DNA from: Rhodobacter sp.
GTDB taxonomy: Bacteria > Pseudomonadota > Alphaproteobacteria > Rhodobacterales > Rhodobacteraceae
NCBI GenBank assembly: GCA_027484145.1
Contig: JAIXUH010000012.1
Location: forward strand, 310,001-374,000
DNA: 64,000 nt
Direction: 5' to 3'
Below are positions 32,214-40,913 of the stretch, piece by piece. Every line of letters begins with the position of its first letter. Positions within the stretch are counted from its first letter, which is position 1. A program made the translations under genes and the position numbers. A model generated the notes under the pieces. That model did no database searches and had not been told where the DNA came from. It saw nothing but the letters and a program-made list of their open reading frames with translations.

Positions 32214-32924
32214 TCACCCGACGAGGGTCATCGCCTCTTCATAGGGCCGCAGCCGTTCTGGCTGCGCGATCCGCCGAAACACCATCAGCGACTGCCCGGA
32301 ATCACGCGGGTCGTACAGCAGCCCCTTTGCATCCATATGACGGATCAGCCGTTGCACCCCGGCCAGACCGGAAATGTGGTCATGCACCTCGACCTGAAGC
32401 ACATTCACGCCCGTCAGATCCACTTTGTCGAACAGATCACATTCGGCCCCTTCGATATCGCAGACGATCAGGCTGATCCGGTGGCGGGCAATAAAGCGGC
32501 TTAACCCTTCGACAGCCACCATGCTGACATCGCAATAGGGGTTCGGTCCGTCCAGCAGACTGCCCATCCAGAAATCAGGCCGGTGATAAAAAGGCACGGC
32601 ACCAGACAGCGTGTCGGAGAGCACGGCATTGACTCGCTGAACCTTGGTGCAGCCATTCAGCAGATGCAGGCGCTGCATGTAATCCATCAGGTCCGGGTTC
32701 GCCTCGACCGCCCAGACCTGCTCCACCTCGGGCAAGCGGTCCAGCAGGGTCGAGATGAAGCCCGTTCCCGCCCCCAGCTCCAGCACCCTCTCACCACGCC
32801 GCACGATACGGTGCAGGGTGGCGGCCTCGCGCGCCTCGAACCGCGCCATGCGGATCGCGTCGCGTATGACCGGGGTCAACACATTGGGATCGTCGGGAAA
32901 CATCACGCCGTGCGTCATCAGCAT
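32214..32924 (-). CDS. FkbM-family SAM-dependent methyltransferase
   Basis: A 236-residue class I methyltransferase. GERVLELGAGTGFISTLL is the SAM-binding motif I, VWAVEANPDLMDYM motif II, and VCDIEGAECDLFD the FkbM signature acidic loop. FkbM enzymes O-methylate sugars, polyketides or peptides; here the target is unknown. It stands alone between the aldo/keto reductase and the SOS-controlled gene. GAAGGAAA precedes ATG 32924. It resembles the second FkbM gene at 44.6-45.4 kb inside the glycan locus. Confidence 0.87.
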   Translation of the reverse strand: MLMTHGVMFPDDPNVLTPVIRDAIRMARFEAREAATLHRIVRRGERVLELGAGTGFISTLLDRLPEVEQVWAVEANPDLMDYMQRLHLLNGCTKVQRVNAVLSDTLSGAVPFYHRPDFWMGSLLDGPNPYCDVSMVAVEGLSRFIARHRISLIVCDIEGAECDLFDKVDLTGVNVLQVEVHDHISGLAGVQRLIRHMDAKGLLYDPRDSGQSLMVFRRIAQPERLRPYEEAMTLVG

Positions 32925-33043
32925 ATTGGCTTTCCTTCAATCAGACAGGACCTTGACGCTAAGACACTCAACTAAAGGATGTAACATATCCAAAAGAACA
33001 GGGTCACGGGTCCGACATGCGGAAGGCAGAATGACCGCATTGA

Positions 33044-33058
33044 GAACAAATACGGAAC
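33044..33058. promoter_or_regulatory. LexA (SOS) box, alphaproteobacterial type
   Basis: GAAC-N7-GAAC (33044-33047, 33055-33058), the complement of the alphaproteobacterial LexA operator GTTC-N7-GTTC. It ends 16 bp before the imuA-like ATG, a typical repressing position. Confidence 0.75.
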
Positions 33059-33074
33059 ATACTATCCTGCCGGC

Positions 33075-33776
33075 ATGAGTCTGCCCCTGCATCACACCCA
33101 TGGCCCAAGGGCCTTGCCCGAACAGCCCCTGCCGGGGGGGCTGTCGCCCGGCCTGCTGCGCGGGCGGGTGCACGAATTGTGCGGCCCGTCGCGCGTGTCG
33201 CTGGCGCTGATGCTGCTGCACCTGTGCGATGGTCCGGTGATCTGGGTCGCGCCATCCTGGGTGCCCGAACGGCCCTATCCCTGCGGCATGGTCGATTTTG
33301 TCCACCCCGGCCGCATCGTCTTTGCCCAGGCCCGCCGCCACGAAGACATCAACTGGTGCGCGGAAGAGGCCTTGCGCTCTGGCGCGGCCCCCGTGGTGCT
33401 GGTGGAAATGCCCGTTCTGCCCGGCCTGACGCCGGTGCGGCGGATGCATCTGGCCGCCGAAGCCGGGGCCGAAGCCGCCCGCCACGCCGGACGCCCCGCC
33501 CCCTTGGGCCTGCTGTTGACGGCAGGCGATGGCGGCGCGCAGGGCGTGGAAAGCCGCTGGCACATGGCCCCCCGCCCCGCCCCTTCGGGCCTTGTGGATG
33601 AAGGGGGCTCCGTCTGGGCGCTGGAACGGCGGCGCGCCCGCGGCCTGCCCCCGGCAGGCTGGCTGCTGACCCGCGCCACCCCCGCCGGGGACGGGCCTTA
33701 CCCCGGCGCAGACACCAGCCCCGATGTCAGCCCGGCCGCGACCACGATCACCGCCTGCCCCCTGCCGCCCGCATAA
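33075..33776 (+). CDS. imuA: ImuA-like SOS mutagenesis protein, without imuB/dnaE2 downstream
   Basis: A 233-residue protein resembling ImuA, a RecA/SulA-like accessory factor of the ImuA-ImuB-DnaE2 translesion mutasome. Shared features are GRVHELCGPSRVSLALMLL, VIWVAPSWVPERPYP, GRIVFAQARRHEDINWCAEEALRSG and PLGLLLTAGDGGAQGVESRW. The LexA box right upstream supports DNA-damage induction. Normally imuB and dnaE2 follow; here yceI and an MFS transporter follow instead. The partners may lie elsewhere or have been lost. The Pro/Ala-rich C-terminus (GPYPGADTSPDVSP) looks divergent. Confidence 0.75.
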   Translation: MSLPLHHTHGPRALPEQPLPGGLSPGLLRGRVHELCGPSRVSLALMLLHLCDGPVIWVAPSWVPERPYPCGMVDFVHPGRIVFAQARRHEDINWCAEEALRSGAAPVVLVEMPVLPGLTPVRRMHLAAEAGAEAARHAGRPAPLGLLLTAGDGGAQGVESRWHMAPRPAPSGLVDEGGSVWALERRRARGLPPAGWLLTRATPAGDGPYPGADTSPDVSPAATTITACPLPPA

Positions 33777-33831
33777 CACCCGGACAGCCCGCCCGAACCA
33801 TGCTACGCTCACCGCGATCGGAGGGCCCGCC

Positions 33832-34413
33832 ATGTCTGCCTTGCCCCAACGCGCCGCCATCTTCCTGCTGGCCATCCTCGCGGCCGCAGCCCCCGCCATT
33901 GCCCGCCCTGTCCCCTACAAGATGGATACCACCGGCTCGACCGTCGGCTTTGCCGCCGATTTCGGCGCAACCCCCATCACCGGAACCATGCCCGTCGCCT
34001 CGGCCGACCTGATCCTTGATTTCGATCGCGTCGCCAACAGCCATGTCGATGTCTCCCTCAACGCCAAGGGCGCCACCGCCTCGTTCCCCTTCGCCGCACA
34101 GGCGATGAAGGCCGACAGCGTCCTCGACACCGCCCGCCACCCCAAACTGCACTTCACCTCCACCCGCGTGCGACCATCGGGCGACGGCGCGCTGATCGAC
34201 GGCACCCTCACCATCCGTGGCATCAGCCGCCCCATCACCCTTGCCGCCACGATCTGGCGCCAGCAGGGCACCGATGCGGGCGACACACGCCGCCTGACCA
34301 TCCGCCTGACCGGCAGCCTGCGCCGCAGCGACTATCAGGCCACCGGCTTTGCTGACATGGTGGGCGACATCGTCCGCCTCGACATCCGCGCGCGGGTGCA
34401 CGCCACCCCCTGA
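33832..34413 (+). CDS. YceI-family periplasmic protein
   Basis: A 193-residue exported protein: signal peptide ending APAIA, then the YceI lipid-binding beta-barrel (YKMDTTGSTVGFAADFGATPITG, HVDVSLNAKGATASFPFAAQAM, LDTARHPKLHFTSTRVRPSGDG, TIRGISRPITLAATI). YceI proteins bind isoprenoid or polyprenoid lipids in the periplasm. GGAGG precedes ATG 33832. Its codon use (many CTC and GCC) resembles the following MFS gene rather than genes further left, so the two may form a unit. Confidence 0.88.
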   Translation: MSALPQRAAIFLLAILAAAAPAIARPVPYKMDTTGSTVGFAADFGATPITGTMPVASADLILDFDRVANSHVDVSLNAKGATASFPFAAQAMKADSVLDTARHPKLHFTSTRVRPSGDGALIDGTLTIRGISRPITLAATIWRQQGTDAGDTRRLTIRLTGSLRRSDYQATGFADMVGDIVRLDIRARVHATP

Positions 34414-34455
34414 TCCGCCCTTTACAGCCCGGCCGAAACGGGCTCTGTCAGACCC

Positions 34456-35667
34456 ATGCGCCTGCTGATCTCCTTCGCCGCCCTGTTCCTGTCGGTTGTG
34501 CTGTTGCAACTGGGTCTGGGCGGCGTGGCCCCGCTGGATGCCATTTCCGGCACCCAGCTCGGCTTTACCAAGGCCGAGATCGGCTTTCTCGGCTCGGCCC
34601 ATTTCCTCGGCTTCTTCATCGGCTGCTGGTGGGCCCCGCGCCTGATGGGCGAGGTCGGCCATTCCCGCGCCTTCGCGGCCCTGACAGCGGCAGGCACCAT
34701 CGGCATTCTGGCCCATATGATGGTGGTCCACCCCTATGCCTGGGCGGCCATGCGGCTGACCTCTGGCCTCGCCGTGGCGGGCTGCTACACCATCATCGAG
34801 GCATGGCTGCAGGCCAAGGTCACCAATGAGACACGCGGCCGCGCCATGGGCGTCTACCGCGTGGTCGATATCGTGGGCAGTCTCGGCGCGCAGTTGATGA
34901 TCGGCGTGCTCGATCCGGCATCCTATCTTTCCTACAACCTGCTGGCCCTCTTGTGCTGCGCAGCACTTTTTCCGCTGACCCTGACCAAGGCCGAAGCCCC
35001 GGCCATGCCCGATGCCCCCCGCCTGCGCCCCAGCCTCGCGTGGCAACGCTCGCCCCTCGCCGCCGCCGGGGTCGTCGTCTCCGGGGTCACCGGGGCCGCC
35101 TTCCGCATGGTCGGCCCGGTCTATGGCGTCGAGGTGGGCCTTGCCCCCGACAAGATCGCGCTGTTCCTTGCGGCCTACGTCCTTGGCGGCGCCTTCGCGC
35201 AAATCCCCGTCGGCTGGCTGGCCGACAAGTTCGACCGCCGCCTTGTCCTGATCGCCCTCTCGGTCGCCGGTGTCGCGGCCTGCGCGCTCACCATCGCCGC
35301 CGCTGGTTCAGGGGTGGGCGCCGTGTTCTTCGCCGCCGCCTTCTTCGGCTTTGTCACCTTGCCGGTATATTCCGTCTCCACCGCCCATGCCCATGATTTC
35401 GCCAGCCAGACCGAACGGGTCGAACTCTCTGCCGCCCTGATGTTCCTCTACGCCGTCGGCGCCATCGCCAGCCCGCTGATCGCCTCCCTTCTGATTGATG
35501 GGTTCGGCCCCTCGGCCATGTTCGGCATGATCGCGCTCGCCCATATCGCCCTTGTCGTCTTCGGCATTGCCCGCATGCGCGCCCGCCCCGCCCCGCAGGA
35601 CCGCACCCCCTACACGTATGAGCCGCGCACCTCCTTCCTCATCGGTCGCCTATTGCGCCGCAAGTAG
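34456..35667 (+). CDS. MFS transporter (YcaD-like)
   Basis: A 403-residue major-facilitator protein with 12 predicted helices. GFTKAEIGFLGSAHFLGFFIGCWWAPRLMGEVGHSRAF covers TM2 and the loop 2-3 motif, and GWLADKFDRRLVL is the repeat motif between TM8 and TM9. The sequence is closest in style to the YcaD/putative sugar-exporter group; the substrate is unknown. It starts 42 bp after yceI on the same strand and probably shares its transcript. It is followed by about 200 bp of repeat-like intergenic DNA before metG. Confidence 0.87.
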   Translation: MRLLISFAALFLSVVLLQLGLGGVAPLDAISGTQLGFTKAEIGFLGSAHFLGFFIGCWWAPRLMGEVGHSRAFAALTAAGTIGILAHMMVVHPYAWAAMRLTSGLAVAGCYTIIEAWLQAKVTNETRGRAMGVYRVVDIVGSLGAQLMIGVLDPASYLSYNLLALLCCAALFPLTLTKAEAPAMPDAPRLRPSLAWQRSPLAAAGVVVSGVTGAAFRMVGPVYGVEVGLAPDKIALFLAAYVLGGAFAQIPVGWLADKFDRRLVLIALSVAGVAACALTIAAAGSGVGAVFFAAAFFGFVTLPVYSVSTAHAHDFASQTERVELSAALMFLYAVGAIASPLIASLLIDGFGPSAMFGMIALAHIALVVFGIARMRARPAPQDRTPYTYEPRTSFLIGRLLRRK

Positions 35668-35869
35668 CCACTGCTCCTAGCATTTTCTGTCCTGAAATAT
35701 CCCCGCCGGAGGCACGCCCGAGCCGTCGCGCGCCACAGGCGCGCAAAGGCGAGACAAAAACAACGCGGCGCAGCCGCACCACAAGATCAACAGCCAACCC
35801 GGCATGCGCGGTCTGGCATGGGCGCGCGACCTGCGCTAAAGGGGCGCAAGCATAAGTCGAGGGCACGCC

Positions 35870-37588
35870 ATGGCACGGATTCTGATTACCTCCGCCATTC
35901 CCTACATTAACGGGATCAAGCACCTGGGCAATCTGGTGGGCAGCCAGTTGCCGGCTGACCTGTTTGCCCGCTACATGCGTGCCCGCGGCCATGAGGTGAT
36001 GTTCATCTGCGCGACCGATGAACACGGCACCCCCGCCGAACTGGCCGCCGCCAAGGCCGGCAAACCGGTCGAGGCCTATTGCGCCGACATGCATGCCGTG
36101 CAGGCCGAATTGGCGCGCGGGTTCCGGCTGTCGTTCGACCATTTCGGTCGCTCGTCCAGTCAGCGCAACCACCGCCTGACCCAGCATTTCGCGGGCAAGC
36201 TGGATGAAGCGGGCCTGATCGCCGAGGTCAGCGAAAAGCAGGTGTTCTCGATCGACGACAACCGCTTTCTGCCCGACCGCTATATCACCGGCACCTGTCC
36301 CAACTGCGGCTATGACGCGGCCCGTGGCGACCAGTGCGAAAACTGCACCAAGCAGTTGGACCCGACCGATCTGATCAACCCGCGCTCATCCATCTCGGGT
36401 TCCACCAACCTCGAGGTGCGGGAAACAAAGCACCTGTTCCTGCGCCAGCGGTCCTTGCGTGACAAGCTGGAGGCGTGGATCGATTCCAAGACCGATTGGC
36501 CGATCCTCACCACTTCCATCGCCAAGAAGTGGCTCAATGACGGTGACGGGCTGCAGGATCGCGGCATCACCCGCGATCTGCATTGGGGCATCCCGGTCCG
36601 AAAAGGCGACCAGCCTTGGCCGGGGATGGAAGGCAAGGTGTTCTACGTCTGGTTCGATGCCCCCATCGAATACATCGCGGGCACCGCTGAATGGGCCGAT
36701 GCCAACGGCCTGCCCGATGCGGCGTGGGAACGCTGGTGGCGCACCGACAAGGGCGCACAGGACGTGACCTATTACCAGTTCATGGGCAAGGACAACGTGC
36801 CCTTCCACACCCTGTCTTTCCCCGCCACCATCCTTGGCTCGGGCGAGCCGTGGAAGCTGGTCGATTACCTCAAGTCCTTCAATTACCTCAATTATGACGG
36901 CGGCCAGTTCTCGACCAGCCAAGGGCGCGGCATCTTCATGGACATGGCCCTGTCGATCCTTCCGGCGGACTACTGGCGCTGGTGGCTCCTCAGCCATGCG
37001 CCGGAATCGAGTGACAGCGAATTCACCTGGGAAAACTTCCAGTCCTCGGTCAACAAGGATCTGGCCGATGTTCTGGGCAACCTTGTCAGCCGCGTGACCA
37101 AGTTTGCCACCGCCAAGTTCGGCACCACCATTCCGGCGGGCGGCAGCTTTGGCCCGCAGGAGACCGCGCTGATTGCCGATCTGGGCGCGCGAATCCGCGA
37201 TTACGAAAGCTGCATGGAGGCGATGGAGGTCCGCAAGGCCGCCGCCGAATTGCGCGCGATCTGGGTGATCGGCAACGAATATCTGCAATCCGCCGCCCCA
37301 TGGACCGTGGTCAAGACCGACCCCGACCGGGCGCAGGCCATGGTGCGCCTGTCGCTGAACCTGATCCGCATCTATGCGATCCTGTCGCAACCCTTTATCC
37401 CAGATGCCGCGGCCAGCATGATGGCGGCGATGGGGTCGGACGACTGGACATGGCCCAGCGATTTGCCAGAGGCCATGCGCATTCTGCAGCCCGGCCAGAC
37501 CTTCAGCGTGCCGGAAAACCTGTTCCGCAAGATCACGGATGAGGAACGCACCGACTGGCAGCAGCGCTTTTCGGGCATCAGGGCCTAA
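35870..37588 (+). CDS. metG: Methionyl-tRNA synthetase
   Basis: A 572-residue class I synthetase charging tRNA-Met. [17 protein letters not shown] holds the HIGH-like signature (HLGN). The connective polypeptide contains one zinc knuckle, [17 protein letters not shown]. The KMSKS-like loop reads [10 protein letters not shown]. The C-terminal tRNA-binding extension is absent, as in the short bacterial form. It is the first gene of a plus-strand run: the glycosyltransferase ATG follows after 5 bp, so surface-glycan genes may share transcription with this essential gene. Confidence 0.95.
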   Translation: MARILITSAIPYINGIKHLGNLVGSQLPADLFARYMRARGHEVMFICATDEHGTPAELAAAKAGKPVEAYCADMHAVQAELARGFRLSFDHFGRSSSQRNHRLTQHFAGKLDEAGLIAEVSEKQVFSIDDNRFLPDRYITGTCPNCGYDAARGDQCENCTKQLDPTDLINPRSSISGSTNLEVRETKHLFLRQRSLRDKLEAWIDSKTDWPILTTSIAKKWLNDGDGLQDRGITRDLHWGIPVRKGDQPWPGMEGKVFYVWFDAPIEYIAGTAEWADANGLPDAAWERWWRTDKGAQDVTYYQFMGKDNVPFHTLSFPATILGSGEPWKLVDYLKSFNYLNYDGGQFSTSQGRGIFMDMALSILPADYWRWWLLSHAPESSDSEFTWENFQSSVNKDLADVLGNLVSRVTKFATAKFGTTIPAGGSFGPQETALIADLGARIRDYESCMEAMEVRKAAAELRAIWVIGNEYLQSAAPWTVVKTDPDRAQAMVRLSLNLIRIYAILSQPFIPDAAASMMAAMGSDDWTWPSDLPEAMRILQPGQTFSVPENLFRKITDEERTDWQQRFSGIRA

Positions 37589-37593
37589 GGGCG

Positions 37594-38487
37594 ATGACCG
37601 ACAGGGCAGCAGACTGGCAGGTTGTGCTGGTTCTGTGGGGCACCAAGTATCCGGTGGCCGAGGTGAACCACCTGATCCGCACCATCCGCGCGCGGGCCAG
37701 TCGCCCCTGCCGCGTGGTGTTGATCACGGATCGTCCGCACGACGGGCTTGAACCCGGCACGCTGCAACGCCCTTTCCCCGAATTCTTCCTGCAGCCCGGT
37801 TTCCGGTTAGGCGGCTGTCAGGCCAAGTTGGCGATGTTTGATGCGGGCGTGGTGCCAACAGACCTCCCTGCCGTGTTTGTTGACATCGACACGGTCGTGT
37901 TCGGCGATCTCACCCGCGTTCTGGCCCTGCAAACCAGCCGAAAGACGGTGGCCATGTTGCAAAGCGCCGTGCTGCCCTTTGGCCCCTTGGGGCGCCTTGT
38001 CTGGCGCATCACCGGCGGGCAGCGCTATGCGCGGGGCAATTCGTCCATCGTGGTGTATCACCCCGCCGAATGTGGCTATATCGCACAGCGTTTCCGCGAC
38101 CTGTTTGCCCAAGGCGGGCCCGATACCATTCGCCCGATGATTGCGGATGAACGCTTCATCAGCTGGGCCGCGCAACCCCATGTGCGGGCCATTCCCCGCG
38201 CCATGGCGGTGAAACTGCCCACCGAATTCATGCTCCCTTGGCCTTGGCTGATCCGCCTGCGCGCCAGCCTGCCATGGGTGCGCCGCCGCTGGGCGGGGCT
38301 TGTGGCGGTGACCTTGCCGGGGGTCGAGGTCAAGGGCGAAACGCTGTTGACCCTGCCCGATGGCGCTGAAATCGTTGACCGCAAGGGCCGCCGCCTGATC
38401 TGGTCAGACGGGGCGCTTGGGCCCATCAAGGCGCGGCTGATCGACCATTATCGCGCCCTGCAACGCGCAACACAGGAGAACCCATGA
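37594..38487 (+). CDS. Putative glycosyltransferase (GT-A fold)
   Basis: A 297-residue protein with a nucleotide-diphospho-sugar transferase pattern: a Rossmann-like start (WQVVLVLWGTKYPVAEVNHLIRTI), a DXD-like metal motif in AVFVDIDTVVFGDL (about 92-105), and YARGNSSIVVYHPAECGYIAQRF. No transmembrane segment is evident. Donor and acceptor are unknown. It lies between metG (5 bp gap) and a CMP-sugar synthetase gene that overlaps its stop (ATGA), so it probably acts in the nonulosonate-linked glycan pathway. Confidence 0.72.
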   Translation: MTDRAADWQVVLVLWGTKYPVAEVNHLIRTIRARASRPCRVVLITDRPHDGLEPGTLQRPFPEFFLQPGFRLGGCQAKLAMFDAGVVPTDLPAVFVDIDTVVFGDLTRVLALQTSRKTVAMLQSAVLPFGPLGRLVWRITGGQRYARGNSSIVVYHPAECGYIAQRFRDLFAQGGPDTIRPMIADERFISWAAQPHVRAIPRAMAVKLPTEFMLPWPWLIRLRASLPWVRRRWAGLVAVTLPGVEVKGETLLTLPDGAEIVDRKGRRLIWSDGALGPIKARLIDHYRALQRATQENP

Positions 38488-39191
38488 TCCTTGGCCATAT
38501 CGGGGCGCGCAAAGGCTCCAAGGGCGTGCCGGGCAAGAACTTTCGCCCATTGTGCGGCAAGCCGCTGATCGACTGGTCGCTGGACCAGTTGTTCGCCAAC
38601 CCGCGCATCGAGGCGGTGGTTGTGTCCACTGATGATGAGGCGATTTATGCCCATGCCGTGGCCAAGGGCGCGCTGGACATCGGCTTGCGCCCCGACCATC
38701 TGGCCACGGATTCGGCCCCCAAATGGGGTGTGTGGCAACATGCGATGGCGGCAAGCGAGGCGATTGTCGGCCCCGTCACCGCCTTTCTGGACCTCGACTG
38801 CACCTCGCCCTTGCGGCTGCCGTCCGACATCGATGGTGCGTTGGATCTGTTCACAAACGAACATCCCGACATGGTGATGAGCGTATGCGAGGCGCGAAAG
38901 AATCCCTATTTCAACCTTGTGGAGCTTGACGCCGAAGGTGCGCTTCGCATCTCGAAACCCTTGCCGGGCGGCGTCTGGTCGCGGCAGGCCGCCCCTCGGG
39001 TGTTTGAACATGCGGCCTCGACCTATGTCGTTGACCCCGACTATCTGCGCCGCGCCAAGACCATCTACGAAGGCCGGGTGATCCCGTTCGAGATGCCGCC
39101 CGAACGCTGTGTCGATATCGACAGCCCGTTCGATTTCAAACTGGTCGAATTTCTGATGACCGAACATCTGAAGGAGGCATCCCATGGATAA
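38484..39191 (+). CDS. Acylneuraminate cytidylyltransferase (CMP-nonulosonate synthetase)
   Basis: A 235-residue CMP-sugar synthetase. GARKGSKGVPGKNFRPLCGKP is the nucleotide-binding signature, VVVSTDDEAI and FLDLDCTSPLRLP are conserved substrate-side motifs, and VDIDSPFDF carries the metal-binding Asp pair. The family activates sialic, legionaminic or pseudaminic acids with CTP; the sequence leans towards the PtmB/LegF subgroup. ATG 38484 overlaps the upstream stop, and its end overlaps the SDR gene by 8 bp. neuB and neuC, expected to supply its substrate, are on the opposite strand 5-9 kb away. Confidence 0.87.
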   Translation: MILGHIGARKGSKGVPGKNFRPLCGKPLIDWSLDQLFANPRIEAVVVSTDDEAIYAHAVAKGALDIGLRPDHLATDSAPKWGVWQHAMAASEAIVGPVTAFLDLDCTSPLRLPSDIDGALDLFTNEHPDMVMSVCEARKNPYFNLVELDAEGALRISKPLPGGVWSRQAAPRVFEHAASTYVVDPDYLRRAKTIYEGRVIPFEMPPERCVDIDSPFDFKLVEFLMTEHLKEASHG

Positions 39192-39975
39192 GCAACTTGC
39201 CGGCCGCACGATCTTCATCACCGGGTCGGGTGGGGTCTTGGGCTCCACTTACGTCCGGCGCATGCTGGATGCGGGCGCGCGGGTGGTGTCGTCCGATCTG
39301 CCGGGCCACCGCGCCGACGCGCTCAAGGCCGCGCATGAAGGCAACGCCGACTTCCGCTTTTATGACCTTGATGTCGGCGACGAAGATCAGGTGACTCAGA
39401 TCTTCAAGCGCATCATGGCCGATGGGTGGGAACCCAATGTCGTGCTGAACAACGCCGCCATCACCGGCGAGTTGCTGATGGGCGCGGGCAAACCCTTTCC
39501 CGATTTCGCCGATACCTCGGTGTCGGATTGGGAGCGCACCTTGCGCACCAACCTGACCGGCGCCTTCATGATTGCCCGCCAGATGGACCGCGATATCGTG
39601 GGCCGCTATCCGGCCACCCTCATCAACGTGGCGTCGATGTATGCGCTGAACGGGCCGCACCACCAGATTTACGAAGGCATGCCGTTCAAATCCTTCTCGG
39701 CCTATTCCACCACCAAGGCGGGCATCCATGGCCTGACGCTGTGGCTGGCGGGCTACTGGGCGCGGCGGCAGGCCACGGTCAACACCATCGCACCGGGGGC
39801 AGTGTTCAACAACCACTCGGACGAATTCCAGCGGCGCGTGGGCGAGTTGATCATGATGAACCGCATGGCCAAGCCGGATGAGATTGCGGATGCGATGCTG
39901 TTCTTGTGCAGCGCACAGTCGGGCTACATGACGGGGCAACTGGTCAATGTGGACGGCGGCTTTTCCGGATGGTAG
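39184..39975 (+). CDS. Short-chain dehydrogenase/reductase (PtmA-like)
   Basis: A 263-residue classical SDR. IFITGSGGVLGSTYVRRML is the NAD(P)-binding TGxxxGxG motif, VVLNNAAITGEL the NNAG-like motif, and catalytic Ser (NVASMYAL) plus YSTTK form the active site. It is embedded between a CMP-nonulosonate synthetase and a Gfo/Idh oxidoreductase, the arrangement seen in legionaminic-acid-related flagellin or LPS glycan loci where PtmA-type SDRs modify the sugar precursor. The exact reaction is unproven. Confidence 0.85.
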   Translation: MDKQLAGRTIFITGSGGVLGSTYVRRMLDAGARVVSSDLPGHRADALKAAHEGNADFRFYDLDVGDEDQVTQIFKRIMADGWEPNVVLNNAAITGELLMGAGKPFPDFADTSVSDWERTLRTNLTGAFMIARQMDRDIVGRYPATLINVASMYALNGPHHQIYEGMPFKSFSAYSTTKAGIHGLTLWLAGYWARRQATVNTIAPGAVFNNHSDEFQRRVGELIMMNRMAKPDEIADAMLFLCSAQSGYMTGQLVNVDGGFSGW

Positions 39976-40913
39976 CGCCACACATCCTTGTCATCGGCGC
40001 GGGGTCCATCGGCAAGCGTCATGCGGGCAATCTGGAACGGCTGGGTGCTGTGGCCGAACTGATCCCGTGGCGCGGTTTCGATGCCGCCGCCCTTGAGGCG
40101 CGACAGGATGTGCAGGGCATGGTCATCGCCACCGCCACCCAGGTGCGGCTGGACCTGATCCGCCTCTGCGCGGCCAAAGGCTGGGCGTTCTATGCCGAAA
40201 AACCGCTGGCGTGGCACCCGGATCAGGCGGCCGCGATCCATGCGGCGGCGGAACCGGTGGCGTCGCGCAGCATGGTCGGCTTCATGATGCGCTATCACCC
40301 CGCCGTGCAGGCCCTTGCCGCGCGCGATCTGACTGGGGTGTATGGCTTTCACTTCGAGATTGGCCATGACGTGCGGCAATGGCGCGCCAACTGGCGCTTT
40401 GCCGACAGCTATGCCGCCCTGCCCGAAGGGGGCGGCGTGCTGTTGGACCTGAGCCATGAGTTGGACATGGCGCTTGCCTTGTTTCCGGGCCTTGCCGTGC
40501 AAGCGGCCAGCAGCATCGGGCACAGGGACTTTGCAGGCGTGGATTTTGCCACCCGCGTGGCCCTTGCCGCACCAAATGGCCCCATCGGCAGCGTCGTGAT
40601 GGATTACCTGTCGCCCGTATCCCTGCGCCGCGCGTCTTTGCGCGGGATGGATACGGCGCTGGACCTTGATTTTCTCGCACCCTCGCTGACTGTGGCCAGC
40701 CCGCAAGGCCGTGCTGTGCAGGATTTCACCTTTGACCGCAACGACATGTTCTTCGCCGCCATGCGCGATTTTCTGGCCCTTGCCCAAGGGCATGCGTCCT
40801 CGGACAACCCGCTGATCCCGCGCTTTGACCTAATGCGCGCGTCAACCGACCTGATCGCCACCGCGTGGCAGGCCCGCCGGTTCACGGGAATGCTGTCTCA
40901 CGACATGGGCTGA
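39969..40913 (+). CDS. Gfo/Idh/MocA-family oxidoreductase
   Basis: A 314-residue NAD(P)-dependent oxidoreductase: Rossmann motif ILVIGAGSIGKRHAGNL, the EKP motif in FYAEKPLAWHPDQAAAI, and GGGVLLDLSHELDMALALF with the catalytic Asp/His region. It overlaps the SDR stop by 7 bp and is probably the last gene of the plus-strand operon. It likely oxidises or reduces a nucleotide- or nonulosonate-type sugar. Its end overlaps the convergent WaaA-like gene by 16 bp. Confidence 0.87.
   Translation: MVAPHILVIGAGSIGKRHAGNLERLGAVAELIPWRGFDAAALEARQDVQGMVIATATQVRLDLIRLCAAKGWAFYAEKPLAWHPDQAAAIHAAAEPVASRSMVGFMMRYHPAVQALAARDLTGVYGFHFEIGHDVRQWRANWRFADSYAALPEGGGVLLDLSHELDMALALFPGLAVQAASSIGHRDFAGVDFATRVALAAPNGPIGSVVMDYLSPVSLRRASLRGMDTALDLDFLAPSLTVASPQGRAVQDFTFDRNDMFFAAMRDFLALAQGHASSDNPLIPRFDLMRASTDLIATAWQARRFTGMLSHDMG

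Noticed and set aside
33748-35202. 484-residue minus-strand ORF opposite yceI and the MFS gene
   Set aside because: Gly/Asp/Ala-rich shadow frame; both plus-strand genes have clear families and ribosome sites.
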